From NCBI RefSeq assembly GCF_932294415.1, contig NC_065539.1, positions 50,549,501 through 50,613,500 of the forward strand: 64,000 nt of DNA, written 5' to 3'. Positions 37,001 through 47,529 of the stretch are shown here, in pieces (positions within the stretch are counted from its first letter, which is position 1; each line of letters starts with the position of its first letter). The notes beneath the pieces are model-generated. The model searched no databases. It had not been told where the DNA came from and saw nothing but the letters and a program-made list of their open reading frames with translations. The stretch comes from Quercus robur. Its lineage: Eukaryota; Streptophyta; Magnoliopsida; Fagales; Fagaceae. Both the position numbers and the translations under genes were made by a program.

Positions 37001-40000
37001 GAAAGGATCTTACCAAACTAATTTTTTGTTTTTTTCCTCTAATGTTCAGATTCTTTTTTTTCTTGTGGTGTTTTATTCCGTTTTTCAGCTGTACAATTTA
37101 TTTTGGAGTTATTTGTTTTATACTTATGCATATGGGGTAAATATGTTTATCTTGATTCCTGCACAGATTGGAAGATCATTTGTTATTTCCAAGTTGAAGG
37201 ATTATCCACAGTTTCGGTCAATTGCGATTGCAATTCATGGTTCTGGATTCAAGGTTTGTAAAATTCATATTTCTCTTAGAACTGATTTTTGTTTCTTATA
37301 TACAGGAAAAAATAAAAAATAAAAATGAGATAAGTATAATCATTGATAAATGTCTAAAAAAGAAGTTGTTGAGGTTAGGACTTAGGAGGATGAGGGATAA
37401 AAGTATGTTAATAATACTTGTCCTAGGAGAAGAAAAAATTAACATAATTAGTGCATATGCTCTTCAAATAGGACTGGAAGGATCCATTGAGCAAAAGTTT
37501 TGAGAGTACATGGATAAATTGATTCAAGGGTTACCAAATTAGGAAAAGATTTTTATTGGAGGAGACATGAATGGTCATGTTGGAAAAGTGGATAGTAGGT
37601 GTTGTAAAGGTTGTAAGGTGATACTTGGAGAGAGCGTAGCCACGCAACATAGGGTGGTGGTACTAGATATTTGTATTGGAAGATGGAAAAGAAGAGGTAT
37701 TAGACTAATAAATTTAATGATTAGGTGGTGGGGTTTCAAGGGAGAGAATCAAAAATGTATTTAAAGATAAAATGACAAAAGAAGGCAAGTGGAATTTAGG
37801 CGAAGATGTTGATTAGATGTGGAATGAAATGGCTAGTTGTATTAAAAAAAAAGGCTAAAGACATACTTGGAGAGTCAGAAGGATGTAGGCGATCAACTAA
37901 GGAGACTTGGTGATGGAATATGGAGGTTCAGGCAGCAATTAGATTAAAGGAGATAGTTATAGAAGCCTACCTAGAGACAATGTTGCTTATAAAAATTATA
38001 ATGTGGCGAAAGAGGGAGGCAAAAAAGGTTGTCCAGTAAATGTAAGTCTCATGATAAATTATATAGCAAGTTGGGGATGGAGGGAGAAAAGAATATTTAT
38101 AAACTTGGTAAGACAAGGGAAATGAAACCAAGAGACTTGAATGGTGTTTGGTGCATTGAAGATGAAGAGCAAAGAGTCTTAGTAAAAGTAGAGCATATTA
38201 AAGAGAGATGGAACAGTTATTTTAATGGAAACGATATAAAAGACATGAAAGATTGGAGCAATATGGGTAACCCAATGGAGGATAGAAATCGTAGATTTGT
38301 TTGATGAATTAGGAAGACCAAGCTAAAGGATGGGAAAAAGCTATGGGACCAGATGAAATCCCCATTGAGGTTTGGAAGTGCTTGGGTGATGTTGGTTGAC
38401 AAACATTTTCAATAAAATCTTAAGTGCAATTAACAAAATGCCTAGTAAGTGGAGGAGAAGTACTTTAATACCTATTTACAAGAATAAGGGGGATGATTAA
38501 AACTGTACAAATTATCATGAAATTAAACTTATCAGACACATTATGCAACTTTAGGAAATAGTGATTGAACATAGGTTAAGATATGAAACCACACCCTTAC
38601 GTCCAAAAAAAGGGGGGGGGGGGGTGGAATATAAGATTTACTGTCAATTCATACATTTTGAAAAGTTTTATAAAAGGATGCCTAATGCCTTGTTGTTATT
38701 GTAAGTAACTTTGGCTTAAAATAACTCATCTCTAGAGTTGCTGCCTTGTTTTGTAATTTATTGTAAATGCACTACTGTTGTGTTCAAAATCTTCATTTCT
38801 CACTCTGCAGATTGTTTTGCTGCTTCGGCTTGTTCCCTTACTGCCATTTAACATGTTGAATTACCTCCTGTCTGTGACTCCCGTTCCACTAGGGGAATAC
38901 ATGCTGGCTTCCTGGTTGGGAATGATGGTATCTTTTTTGCACTTGAACTTTTACTTCTCATTTTTCAGTGATTAGCCGAATGATCTTTATGTGTTAAACA
39001 TGCTTTATGGTCATCAGAAATTTTGAATATAAAGTAGAGGTTGCAGTTTAATATAGCTCAACTGGCACCTCCCTCTCCCATAATAATGAGATGGAGCATG
39101 AGGTTGCAGTTTCAAGACCCCATTGGGTGCATGTGTTAACTTACCCCTAAAAAGAGTCATCCTTTAGTTTAATATATATCACAAGGGAGTCTATGGATAT
39201 ATTTTGGCGATGGGGGGATAAATCTTTTTAGGGGCCAACATGCCGACTTTGTGAAGTAAAACAGAAATTTGGTTGGGCTGAGGGGGGCATTGCCGCCTTT
39301 TATTCTATTCCTTTTTTTGTTTGTGTTTGTGTGTGCGTGTGTGGAGAAGGCTTTGTCATCGAGGCAATGCAGTCTTCTCCATTGATTGTCCTCCGGGTCA
39401 TGCAACTGAATCATGCAACACTACTTTTAATCCTGGTGTGCTGGGCGTGCATCTCTACTATGGTACTATAGTGATCATGCAACACTATTTTAGATGTTAG
39501 CCTTGTAGCTCTGTTTTCTTTCTTTTAGGGTATCTCATTGTGTACTTCCTGTGCACTCGGGTCTCAGGCTATGCCTCTTTTTTCTCTTAAATGAAATGTT
39601 ATTTTACTTATCAAATAACAATGTAGTATAAAATTATTTGGGCACATAATATCTGAAGCAAATGGATGGGGATGATATTTGGCATGAGGACAATTCAAAA
39701 AGAGTATTTTTTTTGATAAGTAACATAAAAATTTTATTAAAAACACACAGCCCAGTACATAGGAAATGTACATAAAGGCAAAAACATCAAGAAACCAACT
39801 TACAATGATCTAGCAACACAGAAAGGGACATACAAGAAAAAGATGGTAAAACAAGACACCATTCGAGAAGAGTAAAAAAGAAGAAAGACTTAAACTCAAT
39901 AATGGACCGTTCACGACCCTCAAAACTTCTAGAATTTCGTTCCCGCCAGATACACCACATCAAATAGTGTGGCACAAACCTCCAAATAACTATATTATGA

Positions 40001-42486
40001 TGACGCCTGAAATTGCATGTCCAACAATCCAACTAGTGCACTACCCTTTGAGGCATCACCCAACAAATCCCAAACAAGCAAAAGATCATACTCCACATCT
40101 CATACGCTATAGGACAGTGAAGGAGGAGATGATCTACAGATTCCCCACACCTTTTGCACATAAAACACCACTCAAGGACAACAAAAAGCCTCTTTCGAAG
40201 GTTGTCTATAGTTAGAATCTTGCCTAAAGCCACAGTCCAAGGGAAAAAAGCTACTCGAGGAGAAACCTTCAATTGCCACACCATTTTCCAAGGGAAAGAA
40301 ATGCCAGTAGAAGGGAGATAGAATGATAATACCCACTCACCTTGAAACCTTGACTGCTAGCTGGCTTCCAACAAAGATTGTCAGAACCAACACCCCGCAC
40401 CTTTGTGGAATAGATCAAAACCATAAACAAATCCGGAGATTGTGATTCTTGATCATTCACTAAACGACGAAACTGAATGTCCCAAGAAACTCTCCCATTT
40501 GCAAAGCACATAACCTCAGAGACCGAAGCATCCCTTGTCTTACTAATATTATATAAATCTGGAAACGCCTCCTTAAGAGGACGATCCCTACACCACACAT
40601 CATCCCAAAACTTCACGAGTTCCATCACCCACTTCATATTGAATGAACTTGGAAAAATTCCACCAGCCACTCCGAATGAAATTCCACAAACAAACACCAT
40701 AAGCCCCAGACACAGATTTTGTGCACCAACCACCCCACTCATTCCCATACTTTGCCCCAATGACCCTTCTCCAAATGGCATCATTCTCCAAACCATAACA
40801 CCACAACCATTTGGCTAATAAGGCAGAATTAAACCTTCTTAAACACCTAATGCCTAACCCTCCGTTCTTCACTAGCCTACATATCTTAAACCTCTCAAAC
40901 ACCTAAGTGAATTTATGCTCGTCCCCCATACCAGTCCAAAGGAAATCCCTTTGTAATTTCTCCATCCTTGCTTGGGATAGGGAAAAGAGAAAGGAAATAC
41001 GTAGGTAGGCTAGAGAGTACTCTTAATAAGGGTAACCTTACCCCCCCTTATAAAGCTGCCTTGTTTGAGGGGTGCCCCAAATGCATGCAATGCGTCAATC
41101 AGCTAAGTGATGCATATGCAATTTTTCTTGTGTCTCAATCAACTAATTTGTTTATTTTATTTTATGTATATGGTCATCTAGGACAACTAAGATTTTCTTA
41201 TTGAATCTTAGTTTTTCGAAGGCCTGTAAATTAAATAAAAATAAATACTTGTCTAAGTTTAACAATTGAGACATGCATACATGGAAGAGAGTTTGTATGT
41301 CCTGATATTGAAGTTATGAAGTATACTATCCAGTTTAAATGGTTTGTTGATGTGTTGGATATGGTTTCTGTTGCAGCCAATAACACTCGCATTAGTTTAT
41401 GTTGGAACAACTCTCAAGGATCTTTCTGATGTAACACATGGATGGAGCGAGTTTTCGAAGACTCGTTGGGTAAGAGACTTGACATTTTTTTTTCTCTCTC
41501 CTCCCCCCGCCTCCTTTTTCTCCCAATTTAGGCATGTTAAGTTTTTATCCAGCCCAGCACATGGATACTGAAACTAGAACCATAGCCCATCTGATTGCCT
41601 ACTGGCAACTCACAGAGGTATATATGTTCATAAAGGGCATGAAAGGTTCTTGCAGAGCAGATTTTATGTCTTAAGTGAGATTTAGGAAATAATGATGCAT
41701 GCTTTCTCTCTCTCTTTTTTATAGCCTATTCTGATACATGTTCATTCTTTGTACTATGGATGCAGGCATTTATCATATTGGGCCTTGCAGTATCTGGTAA
41801 GTTGCAATCATCAAAACTCATGCATATGCACATGCCAGGGTTACCTTCTTATTTACAATGTCTATGAAAAAGCCCCACCTTTACACTTGTCAGTATATGT
41901 AACAATTCCAAATAAAATCATCAACTTATGTTTCTAGTAACTATGATGAAAAGAGGGTTTCAGCTTTCAAGGGACTAGCATGAGAAATATGAAGTGCACA
42001 TTACAGGAACAATCTATAAACATTCAAAGTGAAATCACAAATGAAAATTCTAGTAAGGGGGAGGGGTGGTTGGGGGGAAGAAGAAGTGAAGGAGTCAGTT
42101 GTGTTGGTGAATGCCTGAAACATGTCACACAACAAGGTCCACCATGCATGAGTTGTGGGAAACGTGAGGCTGGTGGGCCCACATGTGCCCATATTGTTGT
42201 TGGTTTTTATTTTTTCGAAGAAAAAGAAAAAGAAAATAAACTAGTATTTGAATCTTCCCAATTCCTTAAGTCTTATTTATTTATTTTTGGCTTGTCTGCA
42301 GTGGTTTTGATGGTTTGTGTTACTAAAGTTGCCAAGGCTGCTTTAGAAAAAGCTTTGGCTGAAAATGAGGATATTGATGGCGTTTTAGCATCACCACAGC
42401 TACCCATTGTAGCTGAACCACCTGTGGATCTCAACCAGCCTCTCATAATCAAGATAGACCCTTCTGAAGACAATCATGAAAAATGA
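34023..42486 (+). CDS. SNARE-associated/VTT-domain membrane protein (TVP38/TMEM64 type), nine exons
   Basis: Exons: 34023-34118, 34956-35017, 36268-36322, 36638-36736, 37167-37253, 38811-38927, 41377-41469, 41766-41796 and 42302-42486. GT-AG junctions and phases agree, giving 274 residues. Membrane segments lie near residues 6-24, in the AVAYIPLTVLAVPAS region, in LGGGYLFGLPVGF with the following GASIGAGAAFLLGR, in IVLLLRLVPLLPFNMLNYLL, and near the C-terminus (VVLMVCVT). The FxxR-type GAGAAFLLGR and LRLVPLLPFN motifs mark the VTT (SNARE-associated Golgi) family, related to yeast Tvp38 and the TMEM41B/VMP1 scramblase group. A role in Golgi or ER membrane or lipid handling is inferred from the family. 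An open frame continues 38 codons upstream to GTG 33909 and looks coding (LRARLSLKQAISDYSVDD) but has no ATG, so the start is uncertain. Introns hold a RTE remnant, an L1 remnant and two SINEs. Confidence 0.88.
36887..36993 (+). mobile_element. tRNA-derived SINE, family 1, in intron 4 of the VTT gene
   Basis: Has an A-box-like ctaactcaactggcacc and a B-box-like gtcatgggtacaagaccc, then attgggtgtatttgtaactt. It matches 7007-7117 (minus) and 39045-39152. The target duplication was not resolved. Confidence 0.65.
37355..38600 (+). pseudogene. Degenerate RTE-type LINE (endonuclease to start of reverse transcriptase), in intron 5 of the VTT gene
   Basis: Broken frames carry endonuclease motifs: GEEKINIISAYALQIGLEGS near 37430 and FIGGDMNGHVGKVDSR near 37560. 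Next come CKVILGESVATQHRVVVLD (37610) and RWWGFKGENQKCI, then KDIKERWNSYF-type linker near 38190. Around 38345 the frame has GPDEIPIEVWKCLGD, the entry to the reverse-transcriptase domain. Several stops and frameshifts are present and the catalytic reverse-transcriptase core is not seen. It lies in sense in the intron. Matching RTE 3' tails occur at 54755-54990 (minus) and 60684-60806. Confidence 0.75.
39045..39152 (+). mobile_element. tRNA-derived SINE, family 1, in intron 6 of the VTT gene
   Basis: A-box-like tatagctcaactggcacc, B-box-like ggttgcagtttcaagacccc, then attgggtgcatgtgttaact. Same family as 36887-36993. Confidence 0.65.
39440..39630 (+). mobile_element. L1 LINE 3' end, sense strand, in intron 6 of the VTT gene
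   Basis: Phrases gtgtacttcctgtgcactcg, then tctcttaaatgaaatgttat and ttacttatcaaat match the 3' UTR style of plant L1 elements, and the mirror image is seen at the end of the neighbouring LINE (minus). The coding part is absent. Confidence 0.45.
39710..41045 (-). pseudogene. Dead L1-type LINE, C-terminal part of ORF2, antisense in intron 6 of the VTT gene
   Basis: On the minus strand, from 41045 down, the frames carry [50 protein letters not shown], then GDGTREVL. These are followed by a zf-RVT region (ESVDHLLLHCPIAYEMWSM near 40100) and [15 protein letters not shown] near 39940. The 3' end has cttatcaaaaaaaatactc with an A tail at 39708-39721. Stops and frameshifts are frequent. The 5' part is missing, as with most L1 insertions. 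Same family style as 7200-8530. Confidence 0.8.
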
Positions 42487-44265
42487 AATTAATGTTGTGT
42501 GTAAATTCTTCCCCTACCTTCTTTTATAAGGCCATGTCTGTCTTATTATTTGCGGCATTTGGAGCTTTTGATCCATGATCTGTATAGTCCCTTCTTTTAG
42601 TAATTTAGTTTCAACAGAAATGGCCGATTTTAAAATTAAGAATGTACTATAATTCAAGTGTAGCTCGTGTCTGAAATTGGAAAATAAAGGTCAAAGGAGT
42701 TAATGAAAGTATGGATTTGAACTTTGAATTTTACTTGGTATTTGGCTTTGTTTTGATAAAACTCTCTCTCTCTCTCTCTCTGTGTTTTGACAATACACAC
42801 TCTCTCAAAAGTACCTATAACATTAATCCAACCGTGCATTTGTCAATAGCAGAACATATTGCTCTGGTCAGTCCACGTGAAAGGAGCAGGTTCTGTATTT
42901 GGCCATTATGGGAAATAATGTCTATTTCCCCACAATGTTTTATCGTTTGTCATATATCTATAAAAATGAGTAGAAATTCAGATTTCTAAATAAAGATTTA
43001 AGTAATAAGATCAAGCAAACAATATGATATCTCGTGCTTAATTAGTGAGGCTTGACATGATTCTTGTTGGATTTTTGGGTTTGCTCATATGACCCTGCGC
43101 GATATTAGTAATGATTGATTTGGATCATTAAGCACATCCAAATTTCCGATCAGAACAGTATTCTGGATTAAAAGTCCTTATACAAATACTCATTTGTGAA
43201 CTTATATTTACTAATCTACTATCATTCAAACGAGTCTTTTCACTTTGGTAGATTGATTACCAAGTCATTGAATTACTTTTGCTTACCAGTGGATCGGAAA
43301 TTTCGTGCTGAATTAATGCCACTGTTGGATATGAGCTGGATTGTAATGATGTTGGAGGATTGTGAAGTAGACAGCCTGAAAATTTAACCTTTGGTGGATT
43401 CTAAGTTTTGTTAGTTTGAAGTGTTGTATTTCTTGTAACAAACAATAGGAGTTAATGGATGGATTTAGAGTAGGTATTATTGGTAGTATTGAGTGTTTAG
43501 GGATAACAAAAGGCATCACTTGATGGACCGTGTGTTGACCAAAATCCATACCTTTTTATTTTTATGTAACATTTAGTTCATGTTTTGCGTCACAAGCTTT
43601 TCAAGTTACAACCACAAGGTTGCATCCTTGGATACATGCCACTATCATCAACATTCAACAACCATGGCAACATGTTCATCATTCATCTGGATTTTGGTGG
43701 TCCAATTATGAACTTGGTGACAGTGGCTCACCGACTAGATGGTGGATGGTGCGTTACAAAATGCAAGCACTTAAATGCTGGAGCAATTTTTCTGGGGAAG
43801 AAAAGTCGTCTGTTTGAAACTTGGAATTGGAGTAATTCAAAAGTAACCCTAATGATGAAAGGTGAAGCAACATCATGTAGTGTCTCATCATGAACCTTTG
43901 AATTGCAAAGTGGATGCTATTAGTTTTTGTGGCTTTTTCCTTTCCAAAGAAACAATGGAAAAGCCATTCTCCGTCATTTTTTCTTTTTTTAAAATTTTGT
44001 TCCTACATGTTACCTTTCCCACTGCCTTCTTGTGTGCAATTTTGGGGGGTTTGGGACCCTACCATTTCTTAGTGAAAGGGCTAACAATATTCCAAACTTT
44101 ATATGGTACGACTCCCATTTATCATCTATATCTAGCCTAATATGATCAGAACCACAAATACAATGACTGCCTCTTGGATGGGCCACAGCCTGAAAATCTC
44201 AGCCATTGGTATAATAATAATAGTACACACACTGATGACTGAACTTTATGGGGTCCATACCTTAT
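42487..44265. other. Intergenic region between the VTT gene and the UCP031279-type gene
   Basis: The VTT 3' UTR probably ends near 42700. A CT microsatellite is at 42763-42781. A segment at 43013-43057 is repeated at 60415-60457 (see findings). The 102-codon frame at 43585-43893 matches nothing I know and is not called. Confidence 0.4.
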
Positions 44266-44266
44266 T

Positions 44267-44274
44267 ATATATAA
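44267..44274 (+). promoter_or_regulatory. TATA box, UCP031279-type gene
   Basis: Tatataag lies only a few bases before ATG 44278. With usual spacing, transcription would start near 44295-44300, downstream of that ATG, which favours a later start codon (44359). Confidence 0.4.
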
Positions 44275-44277
44275 GCT

Positions 44278-44805
44278 ATGATTAGTGAGTGTTACACAAA
44301 AATGCATGTTGCTCCAAAGTTAAAGGTAGCCAGAAATTCCAAGCCCTTCTGTGGAAAAATGCCAGGATTCAGCATTTTTCCATTTGGTGGTTGCTTTGAT
44401 GGATGCCGTGACCACACTCAAGCCTCAGGATTTGGCACAAGGATCTGGAACCTAAGCGACCGGCCTGTGGAATTGCAAATAAGGGTGGGATCAATATTGA
44501 AGAAGGTTCATACTTTGAAGCCAGGCTTTTCTAAGAGACTGAAATGCAAGAGCATATACAAAGCTTATATGCCTGGTAAGAGTGGCATTAGTAATGGGGG
44601 AATGAAGAGCTTGCTGTATTACTATGATGAGACATGCCACCCTTATGTTTGGATAAATGACACTGGTGGTGACTCATTAAGGATGGTCAAGCAACAGTAT
44701 ATTAGTCTTGATGACCTGAGAGACTACTCTGAGATCAGAGTCTTTAGGGACCATCAGAGAGGCTGCATATCTGTGCGCAAGAAAGCTAGGCCAGATATTT
44801 GCTAA
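44278..44805 (+). CDS. Plant UCP031279-type small protein of unknown function
   Basis: A single intact exon of 175 codons from the first ATG; ATG 44302 and ATG 44359 are in-frame alternatives. The TATA position argues for 44359, giving 148 residues starting MPGFSIFPFGGCFDGC. The body is globular and conserved-looking: GFGTRIWNLSDRPVELQIRV, GSILKKVHTLKPGFSKRLKC, LLYYYDETCHPYVWINDTGG, VKQQYISLDDLRDYSEI, and RVFRDHQRGCISVRKKARPD. I recognise it as like the Arabidopsis proteins At1g10140/At1g58420 (conserved protein UCP031279), from memory. It has no signal peptide, no membrane segment and no catalytic motif that I can name. Seven or more Cys are present, including a GCFDGC pair. No function is claimed. 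Confidence 0.8.
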   Translation: MISECYTKMHVAPKLKVARNSKPFCGKMPGFSIFPFGGCFDGCRDHTQASGFGTRIWNLSDRPVELQIRVGSILKKVHTLKPGFSKRLKCKSIYKAYMPGKSGISNGGMKSLLYYYDETCHPYVWINDTGGDSLRMVKQQYISLDDLRDYSEIRVFRDHQRGCISVRKKARPDIC

Positions 44806-46141
44806 ATATTCTTTCCAAGTCTCAACTAATGGCAGGTCTGAGTGATATGTGTTGGTAATGACAGTAGAGCTTGTTTTCTTTGCTCTTTGTTGTTTTTTCT
44901 CTTTTCCTTTGGATCTTCTTTTGCTTCTTGTTTTGTGAATGTATTTGAAAGAACTCAGATGGTAGTCATATTATTGTATGTACCAAAGTATTCTGCAGAA
45001 TGAAATAGTGCAGATGTTGGATCTGGTTTTCTTACCAATTCAGTTTAGTCCCAAAAATTAAAAATGTTCCTTCTTGCTCTTTTGGTGAATAGATCTTGCA
45101 AAAGCAGTACTTATAAGTTATAAGTTTATGTGAGACTGTATTTGGCTAGTATATGCTGGGATCTTTCTGGCATGTAGAGAATGAAAATGTATACTATAAT
45201 TTACTGCCAAAAAAAAAAAAAAAAAAGGGAAGATTTTTAGGTCTGTAATGCACATTTATCAAAAAATTTCTTCAACTTATTTATGTATGTATGTTGCTAA
45301 CATAGGTGTCCAGGGCCCTTAGAGAACTTGCCTAATTTTCAAGTGAGTGTAAGCCTCCCATCCCATCACACGCATTGGATAATTATAGGGAGAAATATCT
45401 GCTTCAAGGTATTATCTAAGAGACTAGAGAAGTCTAGAACACAAAAAGTCATGAATCACATGAGGCCTATAAACCACTAGTTTAATGAATGGATTCAATG
45501 CACTGTGATTTCCACTTAAAATTCCAAGAGAGGGACACCATAGTTTGAACTTAGAGGGATTTCTCTGAGTCTTTGCTTAATGAAATAATGGAGGTGAGAG
45601 CTATAGAGAGTGACATCGGATGTAGCCTACATAATGGATAATTACACTCTACCTATTTTTGTGGCTTGGGCCTAATTTAATTTGGCAACTTGCTTGTGGT
45701 TTGAAAAGTTGCATTTTACCTTACATGAAGTATAATTTCTTAAATAAAAAGTAGTCTACAAGTTCAAATCACTCTTTAAAACATAAACACTTGACAAAGA
45801 AAGATAGTAACCTCATGATAGTATGAATATATATTAAATTTATGAATAAAAGGAATACAATTAAACCTCAGGCAGGTAAAATTCAATCTAGCTACAAGGT
45901 CATAAATGGAATTCTTTTCCAAACTACAAGGGTAAAGGGTAGAGCATAATTAACGTTATGAGTTATGATCATGACTGTTTAGGTGGGAAGAAAGAGAGTT
46001 ACACTTGTGGCCATGATGACAAATAATGGCCTTTGGATTTTGGAATGATTTAGCGCATAAGATTGATGACAATTAGCATGCAAGTAAGGTTGATAATGGT
46101 GCTGCTTAGTCTTTTTTTTGGGCTGAGATTAGCCATTTTTC

Positions 46142-46175
<34 letters not shown>

Positions 46176-46220
46176 CCTCTTCATTTTTACATACTTGTCT
46201 TAGATTAATGTTTTTAGTTA
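44806..46220. other. 3' UTR and intergenic DNA after the UCP031279-type gene
   Basis: The 3' UTR probably runs to about 45010. A run of 18 A is near 45209, and an AT microsatellite near 46146-46172. No gene is seen. Confidence 0.45.
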
Positions 46221-46224
46221 TAAT

Positions 46225-46385
46225 ACAATTTTTAAAAAAAAATTAAGTTTCAATTTATGATGTCCGCTTTTAATAATAATTGACACCAATTGATTTTTGA
46301 TGTAAGTTGGGATCAAACTTCAAATTTCTTATTGAATGACAAGAAATTTTACTAATTGAATTAATTGAGCTTAAATGTGCTTTCT
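46225..46385 (-). mobile_element. SINE-like repeat, family 3, copy 3
   Basis: On the minus strand it has agctcaattaattcaattag, then gtttgatcccaacttacatc, then aatcaattggtgtcaattat and aaaagcggacatcataaatt. This order matches 31130-31275. The A-box-like start is the best preserved of the three copies. Confidence 0.5.
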
Positions 46386-46602
46386 AATTATGCTTTTAGC
46401 AACAAATGGCTAAAAATGGTGTAACATATAGTGTTATTTGCCTAAAATAAATAAGTAAAACTTATGTACATTTTCTTTGACTTATGACTTATATAGTAGT
46501 TTATGTTCTCTAATTAAAATCAATCAATTGTAGTGTTTGATGACATATAGTAGTTTCTAAGATCATATGATTGAGTTTTAATCGGAAAGCATATAGCATT
46601 AG

Positions 46603-46653
<51 letters not shown>
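46603..46653. repeat. Poly(A) tract of about 51 bases
   Basis: An uninterrupted A run. It may be the tail of a retroposed sequence or an assembly artefact. Confidence 0.9.
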
Positions 46654-46655
<2 letters not shown>

Positions 46656-47176
46656 AAACAAACAAACAACCTTTACCTAAGTTTTATCTAAAATAAAACA
46701 CCCTCACTTCAACGGAGTTGACTCATTTGAGTTGAGCCTTTCACACTTGCTCGTGGCCATGTGAATTCTTAGTTAACCAAGAGGTTTTTATTTATTTATT
46801 TATATATGGGACATGTTAACCTAGAGTTTTATCAAGAAGCCAATACAATATATGTTGTACATTCAATCACTAGACAAAGTAGGAGCCCACTGTGTGTTCA
46901 CCGTTTGTGAATTGTGATAATCTCCAGCACCTCAAGTTTGGAATTTTCTCCGTACTCAGTCACCAATATATTGTCTCCTTCCTTGCTTCCAATGGGATGG
47001 AACGAATTGGCTCCTTTGGGCTTGCTTAACTTCCACGCTATAATCAAAATGTAATAATTGAGTTAATAGATTTTTATTAATTCTTATCTTGGTCTATTAT
47101 TGACATCATTTTATCATTTTATATTCACAAATTACTAGTTGTGAAATTTTTTTATAAAAATTGTTGTGAACCCTAA

Positions 47177-47386
47177 GGATCTGTTTAGATACCGCTTATT
47201 GCTGAAAATTGAAAATTTATTGTTAAAAATACTGTAGCAATTTTTTTAAAAATTATGAATAGTGCATGTGGGACTTAGATTTATTGCTTCTTGTTGCATT
47301 TTCTGTACTTTCTGGTCTGTGAACAGTGCATGGGACCCCGGAAAAAAACGCGAAACGTAAATTATAAGTGCTTGGCAAACGCATGC
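47177..47386. mobile_element. hAT-like MITE, gtctgtttggg family, diverged copy
   Basis: Begins atctgtttagataccgctta and ends cttggcaaacgcatg. The internal aaaaatactgtagca and gaatagtgcatgtggg phrases match 56113-56312 loosely. Confidence 0.45.
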
Positions 47387-47521
47387 TAAGTGTATTGAAA
47401 TTATATTAATGGACACCATCCTCGAGTTAAAGATTGGGTCATGTGTCAAGTCAGAATCAGAACCACGGTTTTGTAGTGAATTAGGTTAGATTGGGAAGGG
47501 TCAAATCTGAGTTTGGAGTTG

Positions 47522-47529
47522 GGTATTAC
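47522..47529. repeat. Left target-site duplication of the hAT element
   Basis: Ggtattac, identical to 48957-48964. Eight base pairs is the hAT superfamily length. Confidence 0.9.

Noticed and set aside
40269-40902. Minus-strand frames suggesting an antisense gene in the VTT intron
   Set aside because: They are consecutive parts of a dead L1 ORF2 with stops and frameshifts.
43585-43893. Open frame of 102 codons between the VTT and UCP031279-type genes
   Set aside because: Sequence is not family-like and lies in the likely upstream region of the next gene; frame probably open by chance.
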